DNA from: Daejeonella sp.
Lineage (GTDB): Bacteria; Bacteroidota; Bacteroidia; Sphingobacteriales; Sphingobacteriaceae
Assembly: GCF_030695525.1 (NCBI RefSeq)
Contig: NZ_JAUYSS010000071.1
Location: 24,431-88,430, forward strand
Direction of reading: 5' to 3'
DNA: 64,000 bases
The position numbers and the translations under genes were made by a program. Below are positions 53,972 through 61,816 of the stretch, piece after piece. Under the pieces are notes generated by a model. It saw only the letters and a list, made by a program, of their open reading frames with translations. It did not search any database and had not been told where the DNA came from. Each line of letters begins with the position of its first letter. Positions within the stretch are counted from its first letter, which is position 1.

Positions 53972-54631
53972 TTAGAACTCTTTTTTTACAGAGCCACACG
54001 TAAGCATCTTGCTGCCATAATAAGGATTTTTGATAGTCTTAGCTTCGCTAATCCAAATCGCACCTTTTCCATCATTGTACATTGGGCAATAATCCTGATA
54101 TAATTTTTGGGTAGTTCCAAATAATGTGATAAGGTCAGAAACGTCTTTACTTAGCGATGCTAAATGTTCTCTCTGGTGGTCTATTTTACCAGCATTGTCA
54201 CTAATGTGCTCTGCATTTTCTTTGGCATTTTCCGCTATTTCCATATATTCTTTATGTTTATTCGCTGGGATAGCGTTCATATCCACATTTTTTAAGGTAG
54301 TAAACAATTGCTTTCCTGCATTAGCAGCTGCTTTGTCATTATCTGCAACAAGTGCATTTTTTAAAGCCAAATAATCCTTAATTATAGGTGCGATAGTAAA
54401 CTTTTGAGCTTGCTTCACATCGGATTTTTCTGCCTCTTGAGAAGACGTATCCGTTGAAGTAACAGTTGCTACCGTATCATTGTGTGTAGGTGATTGTAAC
54501 TCCGGAGTTGCAGCAATTGTTGTGCTATCATTAGCTTGCTGGTCGCTATTTTTATTTGAAGATTGATTGCAGGAAATTGTTACCGCTGCAACTGTTACTA
54601 ATGTAATGATTGAGAAAATTATATTTTTCAT
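53972..54631 (-). CDS. DUF3347 lipoprotein
   Basis: This 219-residue lipoprotein has a lipobox ending VTISCNQ (Cys at about 21), a Ser/Thr-rich spacer, then a helical DUF3347 domain (about 75-215) that ends with YCPMYNDGKGAIWISEAK, NPYYGSKMLTCGSV. DUF3347 is found with copper efflux proteins in Bacteroidota, and its conserved Cys and Met residues may bind copper. The HMA-DUF3347 gene two places upstream is a close paralogue of the same domain. Confidence 0.85.
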   Translation of the reverse strand: MKNIIFSIITLVTVAAVTISCNQSSNKNSDQQANDSTTIAATPELQSPTHNDTVATVTSTDTSSQEAEKSDVKQAQKFTIAPIIKDYLALKNALVADNDKAAANAGKQLFTTLKNVDMNAIPANKHKEYMEIAENAKENAEHISDNAGKIDHQREHLASLSKDVSDLITLFGTTQKLYQDYCPMYNDGKGAIWISEAKTIKNPYYGSKMLTCGSVKKEF

Positions 54632-54670
54632 TTTATTTATTTTTGATATTATTGAAGAAATTTATCTTAT

Positions 54671-55192
54671 TTATTTGTTTTCAAATTCATTTAGCTTACG
54701 CTTCATAAATTCGATTTCTTGTGCCTGTGTTTCCAGTATGTTTTTTTGTAACCGTATCAATTCGGGGTCGGTAAGCTTAGCTTTTTCAGACATCAATACT
54801 GCTGCTGCGTGATGCGGTATCATACCTTTTACAAACTCCTTATTGCCCACAAATAATTGCTCCCGAATACCAAACCAAGAAAAGATACCAATCGCAAGGG
54901 AAACCGTTATGATTGCCCAGTTGATTTTTTTGCTTTTATACATTCCTTTCATTATCAATAGTTCTATAATCAACATTGCAGAAACCATCAGCAATGTCAT
55001 ATATAAATTATTGATGTTCAGGATAAGGTTCTGTAAGCCGTCAATCATAGCATACATAATGAAGTACATAGCTATGAACATAGCAACAGCCATTACAGCA
55101 AAGCGTTTGTACATTGCTAAAGAGTGATTAGTATTATACTTTTCATTCTTATGGTTATGTTGCATTTCGTGTTGGTTTTCCATACTTTCCAT
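54671..55192 (-). CDS. DUF305 membrane protein
   Basis: This 173-residue protein has a His/Asn-rich N-terminus, three predicted membrane helices (about 28-105) and a C-terminal DUF305 part with VKGMIPHHAAAVLMSEKA, the paired-His segment of the family, and ILETQAQEIEFMKRKL. DUF305 is a ferritin-like helical fold that often accompanies copper resistance genes. Metal binding through the His and Met residues is likely but unproven. Confidence 0.82.
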   Translation of the reverse strand: MESMENQHEMQHNHKNEKYNTNHSLAMYKRFAVMAVAMFIAMYFIMYAMIDGLQNLILNINNLYMTLLMVSAMLIIELLIMKGMYKSKKINWAIITVSLAIGIFSWFGIREQLFVGNKEFVKGMIPHHAAAVLMSEKAKLTDPELIRLQKNILETQAQEIEFMKRKLNEFENK

Positions 55193-55204
55193 AACAATAG
55201 CGTT

Positions 55205-56089
55205 TTATTTGTTATTAATAGTTTCCTGTACGCTACCGCAAGTAAGCATTTTGGAGCCGTAATACGGGTTTTTAATTGCTTCTTCTTTGCTTAGCCAATT
55301 TGCTCCTTTACCATTATTGTACATTGGGCAATGCTGATAATAAACAGGTGTTTCTTGTTTTGAAACTTTGGCTAATTCGTACATATTATTAGCCAGTAAA
55401 GCGAAAATTTCTCTTTGTTTGGTAACATCTTTTGCTACAGCAATTTTTTCTGCATTAGCAGTTAAATCTTTCATTACTTTCATCCAAACGGTATGTTCTT
55501 TGGTAGAAAGTTTTGTCATTTCTACCGCTTTTATTGCCTTTACCAATTCAGCGGCTTTTGCAGATGAGACAGCTGCATCGGTTTTTATCAAAGCATCTTT
55601 TACTGAAAAATAGTTATCAAAAACATTTTTCAGTTGTAATGCATTTTGGGTAGTTGCCGTATTTGTGGTAGCCATTTCTTTAGCGTTGTGGTTGCCGTGA
55701 TCAGCTTTCATATCCATACCTGCATCTTTGGTTGTGGCAACTGGTTTTAGTTCCCTGTCATACTGGCAACAGCCGGATAATTTTGCATATACATCATCTG
55801 GAGCTAAAAATTTCTCGCTGTCATAACCTGCTAAAGCAATACGTTTCAATATTTCATCCTGATTGGTCTTTTTGCTGTCATAGTTAAGTGTAGCCATTTT
55901 GGTGTCTTTATTCCATTCTACTGTGGCTACATTTTTTACGTTTCCTGCTTTTTCAATTGTGGTTTTACACATATCACAGTTGCCATATATTTTTACGGTT
56001 TCTGTTTTTGCATTTTTGATTTGTGCAAAACTGTTTACGGCTGATAGTAATACGGTGATTATCATCAATATTTTTGAAATTGATTTCAT
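55205..56089 (-). CDS. HMA domain plus DUF3347 periplasmic protein
   Basis: This 294-residue exported protein has a signal peptide (KILMIITVLLSAVNSFAQ), a heavy-metal-associated domain with YGNCDMCKTTIEKA (CxxC near residues 37-40), a linker with CCQYDREL and MDMKADHGNH, and a C-terminal DUF3347 domain ending HCPMYNNGKGANWLSKEE, NPYYGSKMLTCGSV. It probably binds and passes periplasmic copper. The longer frame to 56155 adds a poor N-terminus before the signal peptide and is not used. Part of the minus-strand copper operon. Confidence 0.85.
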   Translation of the reverse strand: MKSISKILMIITVLLSAVNSFAQIKNAKTETVKIYGNCDMCKTTIEKAGNVKNVATVEWNKDTKMATLNYDSKKTNQDEILKRIALAGYDSEKFLAPDDVYAKLSGCCQYDRELKPVATTKDAGMDMKADHGNHNAKEMATTNTATTQNALQLKNVFDNYFSVKDALIKTDAAVSSAKAAELVKAIKAVEMTKLSTKEHTVWMKVMKDLTANAEKIAVAKDVTKQREIFALLANNMYELAKVSKQETPVYYQHCPMYNNGKGANWLSKEEAIKNPYYGSKMLTCGSVQETINNK

Positions 56090-56184
56090 TTTGATTTTTT
56101 TTAATTTAATAAGATATACGAAGAGTTTGCAAAAACTGGATTCAGTTTTCGACAAGGCACACGTATGGCTAACAAGCCATCGTT

Positions 56185-56577
56185 TTAACTTATTTTAGGC
56201 GGTTGCCAAATGGAAAAGTAACCTGAAGAATAATAGGCTTGTTTGAAACCAAATTTTTGCTTTTTAATTTCGGCAAAAGGGTTTGTTATTTTTAAATCGA
56301 TGGGGATTTGTAAGCTTACCGAAGATGAAGAAGTACTACATCCACAAGAACTGTGCTTACAATTGCTGTCGCAGTCGTGACCATCTTTGCATTTTTTACA
56401 GGACTTGTCCGTGCAACTGCTTTTATGTTCTGCTTTTGCAGATTGGTCTATTGAGCAACTTTTTTGTTCTGTATTGGCTGTTTTTTTGGCACAAGCATAG
56501 CTTATGTTTGGCATTAGGAAAAAGCCCAAACACAATAAGATGACAAAGCTGATATGTTTACTCAAATTTTTCAACAT
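56185..56577 (-). CDS. Small secreted Cys/Lys/His-rich protein
   Basis: This 130-residue protein has a signal peptide (ISFVILLCLGFFLMPNISYACA), then a very Cys-rich stretch (CSIDQ, CTDKSCKKCKDGHDC, CKHSSCGC) of metallothionein-like character, and the ending YFSIWQPPKIS. The same type of ending (SIWHPPKFTV) is on the small protein at 50209-50535, so the two probably share a family. A role as a periplasmic metal buffer is inferred from composition and context. Confidence 0.65.
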   Translation of the reverse strand: MLKNLSKHISFVILLCLGFFLMPNISYACAKKTANTEQKSCSIDQSAKAEHKSSCTDKSCKKCKDGHDCDSNCKHSSCGCSTSSSSVSLQIPIDLKITNPFAEIKKQKFGFKQAYYSSGYFSIWQPPKIS

Positions 56578-56772
56578 TACAAAATTATGAAATTATTTCT
56601 TTTAATTGCTATATTTTGCACTTTCGTGAACTGCAAACACAGAATTATAGATAAAATGTCTAAATCACTATTCTGCATAGTCCTTTTTATGCTTATTAAA
56701 ATAAATATATAGTTAATTACCTAAAGTGTTTGTTATTAGCTAAATAACCAAACAGGTATTACGATAAGGAAA

Positions 56773-57000
56773 TTAATCTCTGCTTAATGGTTCCATCTTA
56801 AAACCTGCTTTCTGTACAGTTTCAATTACCTGTTCTTGTGTACTTCCTTCTGATTTTCGGTAAGCACCTTGTCTTTAATTGTATCTTACTTCCCAATGGC
56901 ATTATACCATCGGTATTATCCAAATGAGGTTTTACAGATGCTACACATCCACCACAGTTAATATTTGTTTTGAATCGTAAGTCTTGATATTCTTTTCCAT
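56773..57000 (-). pseudogene. Broken HMA-type copper chaperone (CopZ-like)
   Basis: A CopZ-like gene is recognisable in pieces across frames. From ATG 57000 the first frame stops early, a second frame gives FKTNINCGGCVASVKPHLDN with the CxxC motif, then HWEV and DKVLT appear in different frames, and a last frame reads SEGSTQEQVIETVQKAGFK to a stop at 56773. At least two or three small indels break it. It lies 21 bases downstream of the copA stop, the usual chaperone position. Confidence 0.75.
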
Positions 57001-57021
57001 TTTGTTTATTGAATAATTCAT

Positions 57022-59562
57022 TTAAAGTTTAAAGCTGCGTAATCGCAATGCATTTACGATTACCGATACAGAACTTAAAGACATTGCTAAAGCTGCAATC
57101 ATTGGTGATAATAAAATTCCGAAAAACGGATATAAAATACCTGCTGCAATTGGAACACCAAGCACATTGTAGAAAAAGGCAAAGAATAAGTTTTGCTTGA
57201 TGTTTTTCATAACAGCATGGCTCAAATTTTTTGCTTTTACGATACCTAATAAATCGCCTTTTACTAAAGTTATTTTGGCACTTTCTATGGCTACGTCGGT
57301 TCCAGTTCCCATAGCTATTCCGATATTGGCTTGTGCTAACGCCGGAGCATCATTTATACCATCACCAGCCATAGCTACAATTTTCCCTTCTGCTTGTAAA
57401 CGTTTAATTTCGTTGAGTTTATCTTCGGGTAAGTATCCTGCTTTATAGGAAGACAAACCTAATTCATCCGCTACTGCTTTGGCTGTATTAACATTGTCGC
57501 CAGTAAGCATAATTACTTCTACACCTTGGAGCATTAGTTCTTTTATCGCTGCTGCACTCGAAATTTTTATCGCATCGGTAATTGAAACAAAACCAACTGT
57601 AACACCATCAACAGCAATGTAAGAAACCGTTTTACCAAGTTTTTGTTCTGCAATAATTTTGTTTTCTAAATCGTCAGAAATAGTTGCCTTAACCTGTTCC
57701 ATTAGTTTTTTATTGCCTAATGCTACTTTTCTATTGGTAACCGTTCCTGTAACTCCTTTTCCTGTAACATTTTCAAAATCTTTGACTCCAATTAATGAAA
57801 TAGATTTTGTTTTGGCATAATTGACTACTGCTTGTGCCAATGGGTGTTCACTGTATTGGTTTAAGGAAGCTATATTTTGCAATAAATCATCCTCGTTATT
57901 AGTTGATGCGTAAATTTTTTCTACCGAAGGTTTTCCCTCTGTTAGCGTTCCTGTTTTATCTGTTATTAAAACATCCACCTTATTCATATTTTCTAAGGCT
58001 TCGGCATTTTTAATTAATACTCCAGATTGTGCTCCTTTGCCTACACCCACCATCACAGACATCGGCGTGGCTAAACCTAAAGCACAAGGACAAGCTATGA
58101 TTAAAACTGCAATGGCATTTATAAATCCATAAACCTTCGCTGGTTCTGGACCAAATAGTGCCCAAACAAAAAAGGTAATTACTGAAATGATTACTACAAT
58201 GGGTACAAAATATTTAGAAATACTATCGGCTAATTTTTGAATGGGTGCTCTTGAACGAGAAGCATCGTTAACCATTTGTACAATTTGAGAAAGTAATGTT
58301 TCAGAACCTACTTTTTCGGCCATCATTACAAATGATTTGTTCCCGTTGATTGTTCCCGAAATTACATTATCGTCTTTCTTTTTGTCAACGGGAATTGGTT
58401 CTCCTGTAATCATTGCTTCATCAATACTGCTTTCACCATCGGTTATTTTTCCGTCAACTGGAATTTTATCTCCTGGTTTTACGCGTAATAAATCACCTTT
58501 CTTAATATCATGAATGGAAATCACTTTATCGCCCCCTTCACCAATCAAAGTAGCTTCGGTTGGCGCTAATTGTAATAACGCTTTTATAGCTCCACTGGTT
58601 TGGCTATGTGCTCTTGCTTCTAACAATTGTCCCAACAAGACCAGTGTAATGATTACTGTTGCTGCTTCAAAATAAAGATGAATGGTTCCGTGTTCGGTTT
58701 TAAATTCTTCGGGAAAGATATTCGGAAACAGCATTCCTACAATACTAAACAAAAATGCAACTCCAGTTCCTATTCCGATAAGGGTAAACATATTTAGATT
58801 CCAAGTGATTATGGATTTCCAAGCTCGTACAAAAAACATCCAACCAGCATAGAAAATAACAGGAATTGAAAACAGAAATTGCACCCAGTTCCACATGTTG
58901 CTGTCCATTATTTGAAATAACGGATTGTTATGTACCATTTCCATCATGGCAATAATAAAAATTGGCACCGTAAAGAGGGTTGCAATTTTCATTTTTTTAA
59001 GCAAATCCAGATAGGTTTTTTTTTCTTCGGAATCGCTTGGTTCCATGGGTACTAAATCCATTCCGCATATAGGACATGAACCTGGACTATCTTGAATAAC
59101 TTCGGGATGCATTGGGCAGGTGTACATCGTTTTCTTTACATCCAATTCTGCTTCTTTTACCAAATGCATTCCACAAACAGGGCAATCGCCAGCTTTATCA
59201 TAGGTTTTATCGCCTTCACAATGCATTGGGCAATAGTATTTGCCTTTTATATTGCTAGTCACTTCGATTGTTTTTTTATCATCGTGAGAATGAGCGGAGC
59301 AGCAGGATTTTGCCACTGGTTCATTTGTCGTGGTATGTTGTGGGCTTTTGTTATTGCTCATTTCTATGGTATATTTTCCAACAGCGGTTAATGCTTTTTG
59401 CAATTGTGTAGTTGGAATGTGTTTATCCATAGTCAGGGTAGCTGAGTTTTCATCTTTTGAAACTTCAACATTTGTCACATTTTCAACCTTTAATAAAGCC
59501 GATTTCACCTTTGCTTCGCAACCTCCACAGGTCATACCTGTTACTTGATATTTGTGTACCAT
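57022..59562 (-). CDS. copA: Copper-exporting P1B-1 ATPase
   Basis: This 846-residue pump exports Cu(I) from the cytoplasm. It has one N-terminal HMA domain (GMTCGGC at about 9-15), two heavy-metal-binding modules of the YTCPMHPEV...CPICGMDLVP type (about 108-175), the ion-path motif IACPCALGLATP, the phosphorylated Asp in DKTGTLTEGKP, the HP motif in SEHPLAQ, and GDGINDAPALAQA. The closing helices show FFYNVLGVP and MSLSSVSVIVNALRLR, the P1B-1 copper signature. The AraC gene upstream on the same strand probably controls it. Confidence 0.94.
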   Translation of the reverse strand: MVHKYQVTGMTCGGCEAKVKSALLKVENVTNVEVSKDENSATLTMDKHIPTTQLQKALTAVGKYTIEMSNNKSPQHTTTNEPVAKSCCSAHSHDDKKTIEVTSNIKGKYYCPMHCEGDKTYDKAGDCPVCGMHLVKEAELDVKKTMYTCPMHPEVIQDSPGSCPICGMDLVPMEPSDSEEKKTYLDLLKKMKIATLFTVPIFIIAMMEMVHNNPLFQIMDSNMWNWVQFLFSIPVIFYAGWMFFVRAWKSIITWNLNMFTLIGIGTGVAFLFSIVGMLFPNIFPEEFKTEHGTIHLYFEAATVIITLVLLGQLLEARAHSQTSGAIKALLQLAPTEATLIGEGGDKVISIHDIKKGDLLRVKPGDKIPVDGKITDGESSIDEAMITGEPIPVDKKKDDNVISGTINGNKSFVMMAEKVGSETLLSQIVQMVNDASRSRAPIQKLADSISKYFVPIVVIISVITFFVWALFGPEPAKVYGFINAIAVLIIACPCALGLATPMSVMVGVGKGAQSGVLIKNAEALENMNKVDVLITDKTGTLTEGKPSVEKIYASTNNEDDLLQNIASLNQYSEHPLAQAVVNYAKTKSISLIGVKDFENVTGKGVTGTVTNRKVALGNKKLMEQVKATISDDLENKIIAEQKLGKTVSYIAVDGVTVGFVSITDAIKISSAAAIKELMLQGVEVIMLTGDNVNTAKAVADELGLSSYKAGYLPEDKLNEIKRLQAEGKIVAMAGDGINDAPALAQANIGIAMGTGTDVAIESAKITLVKGDLLGIVKAKNLSHAVMKNIKQNLFFAFFYNVLGVPIAAGILYPFFGILLSPMIAALAMSLSSVSVIVNALRLRSFKL

Positions 59563-59648
59563 TTTGTATGAGTTTTATTATGATACAAAGTTCCATATTG
59601 ATTCCATTTTTTCATTGTGGAATTATGGAATTGATTTGTAAGATTTAC

Positions 59649-60212
59649 TTACACCTCGTCCAAAGACTTCCTTTTATCTTCCCGTATTTGCTTGAAATGA
59701 CTTGGCGTCAGTCCTGTTACTTTTTTGAATTGATTACTCAAATAACCTACGCTTGAATAATTCAAACGGAAAGCAATTTCACTCAACGACAATTCATCAT
59801 ACACCAATAGTTCCTTAATTTTTTCAATTTTTTGGGCAATAAAGTATTTCTCAATAGTAATACCCTCTACCTCCGAAAAGAGATTGGATAAATAATTATA
59901 ATCGTGGTGTAGTTGACTACTTAATACATCTGAAAGATTGGATTTGGTGTCATTGTCCTGATGATGCACAAGGTCAATAATTATATTTTTTATCTTTTCA
60001 ATGATACGGCTTTTTTTATCGTCAATGAGTTCAAAGCCTAATGGAATTAAAACCTTATCTAAATTATTTTTTTCTTCGGGTGTAATTTCTTTATCCAATG
60101 TTACTTCTCCGAGCTTAATAGTTTTTACTCCTAAACCCAATTTATCCAATTCACTCTGCACAACCATGATACAACGGTTGCAAACCATATTTTTTATAAA
60201 GAGTGTAGCCAT
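59649..60212 (-). CDS. AraC family regulator with HMA-like metal domain
   Basis: This 187-residue protein combines an N-terminal part resembling a heavy-metal-associated domain (FIKNMVCNRCIMVVQSEL, Cys11 and Cys14, then VKTIKLGEVTL) with a C-terminal AraC DNA-binding domain (two HTH units: LSLSEIAFRLNYSSVGYLSNQFKKVTGLTPSHFK). It lacks the large sugar-binding domain of classical AraC. The CxxC suggests direct sensing of copper or a similar metal, and copA lies directly downstream. Confidence 0.82.
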   Translation of the reverse strand: MATLFIKNMVCNRCIMVVQSELDKLGLGVKTIKLGEVTLDKEITPEEKNNLDKVLIPLGFELIDDKKSRIIEKIKNIIIDLVHHQDNDTKSNLSDVLSSQLHHDYNYLSNLFSEVEGITIEKYFIAQKIEKIKELLVYDELSLSEIAFRLNYSSVGYLSNQFKKVTGLTPSHFKQIREDKRKSLDEV

Positions 60213-60415
60213 GATTTTAGAATAGAATATTGTAAAAGTACAAAAGAAGTCGATACTTCAATGGACAAAGAAGTAAATCCTTTTGTTTCATCCCCTGCCA
60301 TGATAATTGTCCAAATCACTAGTATGATAACTGTACTTATTCCTGTTGCGAGATTGGAATTGGCTTTATCTACTAGCAGTTTAGTAAATATTACATTGAG
60401 AGCAGCAAGCAGATT
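60194..60415 (-). pseudogene. Remnant of an EamA-family transporter
   Basis: Directly after the PAP2 stop and in the same frame, the minus strand reads LLAALNVIFTKLLVDKANSN, then LATGISTVIILVIWTIIMAG and KGFTSLS. This follows the first two helices of EamA/DMT transporters (SNLAT...RT/ST...VV/II). There is no start codon and the frame degrades before a stop at 60194, inside the AraC gene. It is a fragment cut at both ends. Confidence 0.5.
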
Positions 60416-61213
60416 TCAAAAATTTTGTACAAGCCCAATGCCGAAACTTTTATTTTGATAAAACGGCATTATCATAGTCATAGCTTTCTTTTCTTTATCG
60501 GACAGCAATCCATTGATTTTGGGATAAAGCCAGTATGCCAACTCTGTTGATAAGATACCAAAACCTGCACCAGCCACAACATCATTTACCCAATGTTTGT
60601 CATTTATTGCTCTGTACACTCCTGTAAAAACAGCAAATGAATATCCGGAAATGCTTAGCCAAAAACTGGTATCCTTATACTCCCTAAACATAAATTGTGC
60701 AGAAGAAAATGCTGTGGCAGTGTGCCCTGATGGAAAGGACAGCTTATTGGAGCCGTCTGGTCTTTCTTCTGTTACAATATGTTTTAATGGAACAACAAAT
60801 GCAGCAGAAATCAACTGCGATGTAGCATAAATAATAGTTCTATCCCTGAAATTATGCTTACCTTTTATACCTGCCGCATTTAAACCATATACCATTGCTG
60901 CCGGAGCATATTGAGTATAGTTATCCAACGATATATGTTTAGGTTGGTGTTCGTTTATTTCTTCTCTGGTAGAAAAATTGAGATATTTCAATCCATCGCT
61001 TTCCAAGCTCACTATTCCGAAACCTATAAACACCGTTGGGGCAATTAAATGCTTGTAGTTTAATTTATATCCTTTGTAGTTCGTCTTCTTTATTGTACTA
61101 TCTTGTAAAGCAGCATTTATATTTCGTATTGTATCCTGTGCCGATACTTGATAGATATTTACCAGCAAAAGAATTAAGATTAAAGCGTTTCTATTAATTT
61201 GATAGCATTTCAT
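60416..61213 (-). CDS. PAP2-family phosphatase, exported
   Basis: This 265-residue protein has a signal peptide (ALILILLLVNIYQVSAQ) and the PAP2 motifs KHIVTEERPDGS (about 143-153), FPSGHTATAF and GVYRAINDKHWVNDVVAG with the catalytic histidines. It is the periplasmic/outer-membrane type seen in Bacteroidota, larger than the PAP2 enzyme at 3237-3818. The lipid or sugar-phosphate substrate is unknown. It overlaps the HD gene by four bases (ATGA) and ends against a transporter remnant. Confidence 0.85.
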   Translation of the reverse strand: MKCYQINRNALILILLLVNIYQVSAQDTIRNINAALQDSTIKKTNYKGYKLNYKHLIAPTVFIGFGIVSLESDGLKYLNFSTREEINEHQPKHISLDNYTQYAPAAMVYGLNAAGIKGKHNFRDRTIIYATSQLISAAFVVPLKHIVTEERPDGSNKLSFPSGHTATAFSSAQFMFREYKDTSFWLSISGYSFAVFTGVYRAINDKHWVNDVVAGAGFGILSTELAYWLYPKINGLLSDKEKKAMTMIMPFYQNKSFGIGLVQNF

Positions 61214-61806
61214 TTAGTTAATGTTGTTTTTAGTCTTTCAATATTTACTTCCTTAAACTGCTGAAGAACATTTTTTCCATAGTCCGTATAATAGCTGTGG
61301 CTTTTTAACAAAGTATAGTTTATTTCTGCCCATTCCATATCGGTATAAGTTCTACCCAAATAGGTTTTAAACTCTTTTCTTAACTGTTGCTCATACTTAG
61401 GGTAATCCGGCTTTATGAAATGATACAAATCTGCATCCGCCAGGACTTCTTCTTCGGGCGATGTTGGATTTTTGGGAAAACGTGTCGCTTCAATGCAAGC
61501 TAACACTTGTTCTATATCTTCTTTCGGATAGTTGTTCCTGTTTAAAAAATCTACTGCAATAGTTTTACTGCTGTCTTCGTGGAGGGTATAGGTGGTTGTA
61601 TATCCACAATCGTGAAACCAGGCAGCTAACATAACTATCTCTAATTGCTTGGGGTTAAAACGGCATTCTCCGGCAATTTCAATCGCCGCTTTTACAACTT
61701 CCTGCGTGTGCGTTACATTGTGAAAGCAAATGTCATTTTGGAGTTTATTGGATAAAAGTTCCAGCACATAATCCCGTACTATATTAACAATATCTTCGTT
61801 GATCAT
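61210..61806 (-). CDS. HD-domain phosphohydrolase
   Basis: This 198-residue cytoplasmic protein has the HD-family metal ligands: His in CFHNVTHTQEVVKAA, the HD pair in AAWFHDCGYT, and Asp in EEVLADADLYHF. Such proteins hydrolyse nucleotides or other phosphates. The substrate is not visible. It overlaps the PAP2 gene by four bases and lies 10 bases after the TonB-receptor gene, so the three form one minus-strand operon. Confidence 0.82.
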   Translation of the reverse strand: MINEDIVNIVRDYVLELLSNKLQNDICFHNVTHTQEVVKAAIEIAGECRFNPKQLEIVMLAAWFHDCGYTTTYTLHEDSSKTIAVDFLNRNNYPKEDIEQVLACIEATRFPKNPTSPEEEVLADADLYHFIKPDYPKYEQQLRKEFKTYLGRTYTDMEWAEINYTLLKSHSYYTDYGKNVLQQFKEVNIERLKTTLTK

Positions 61807-61816
61807 TATTTATGAT

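Noticed and set aside
53970..53999. Upstream start for the haem-binding protein
   Set aside because: It would overlap the end of the DUF3347 gene, while the ATG at 53969 lies two bases after that stop and begins a clean membrane anchor.
56587..56712. 41-residue plus-strand frame with a lipoprotein-like start
   Set aside because: Everything nearby is on the minus strand, the region is very A/T-rich and there is no supporting ribosome site or homology that I recognise.
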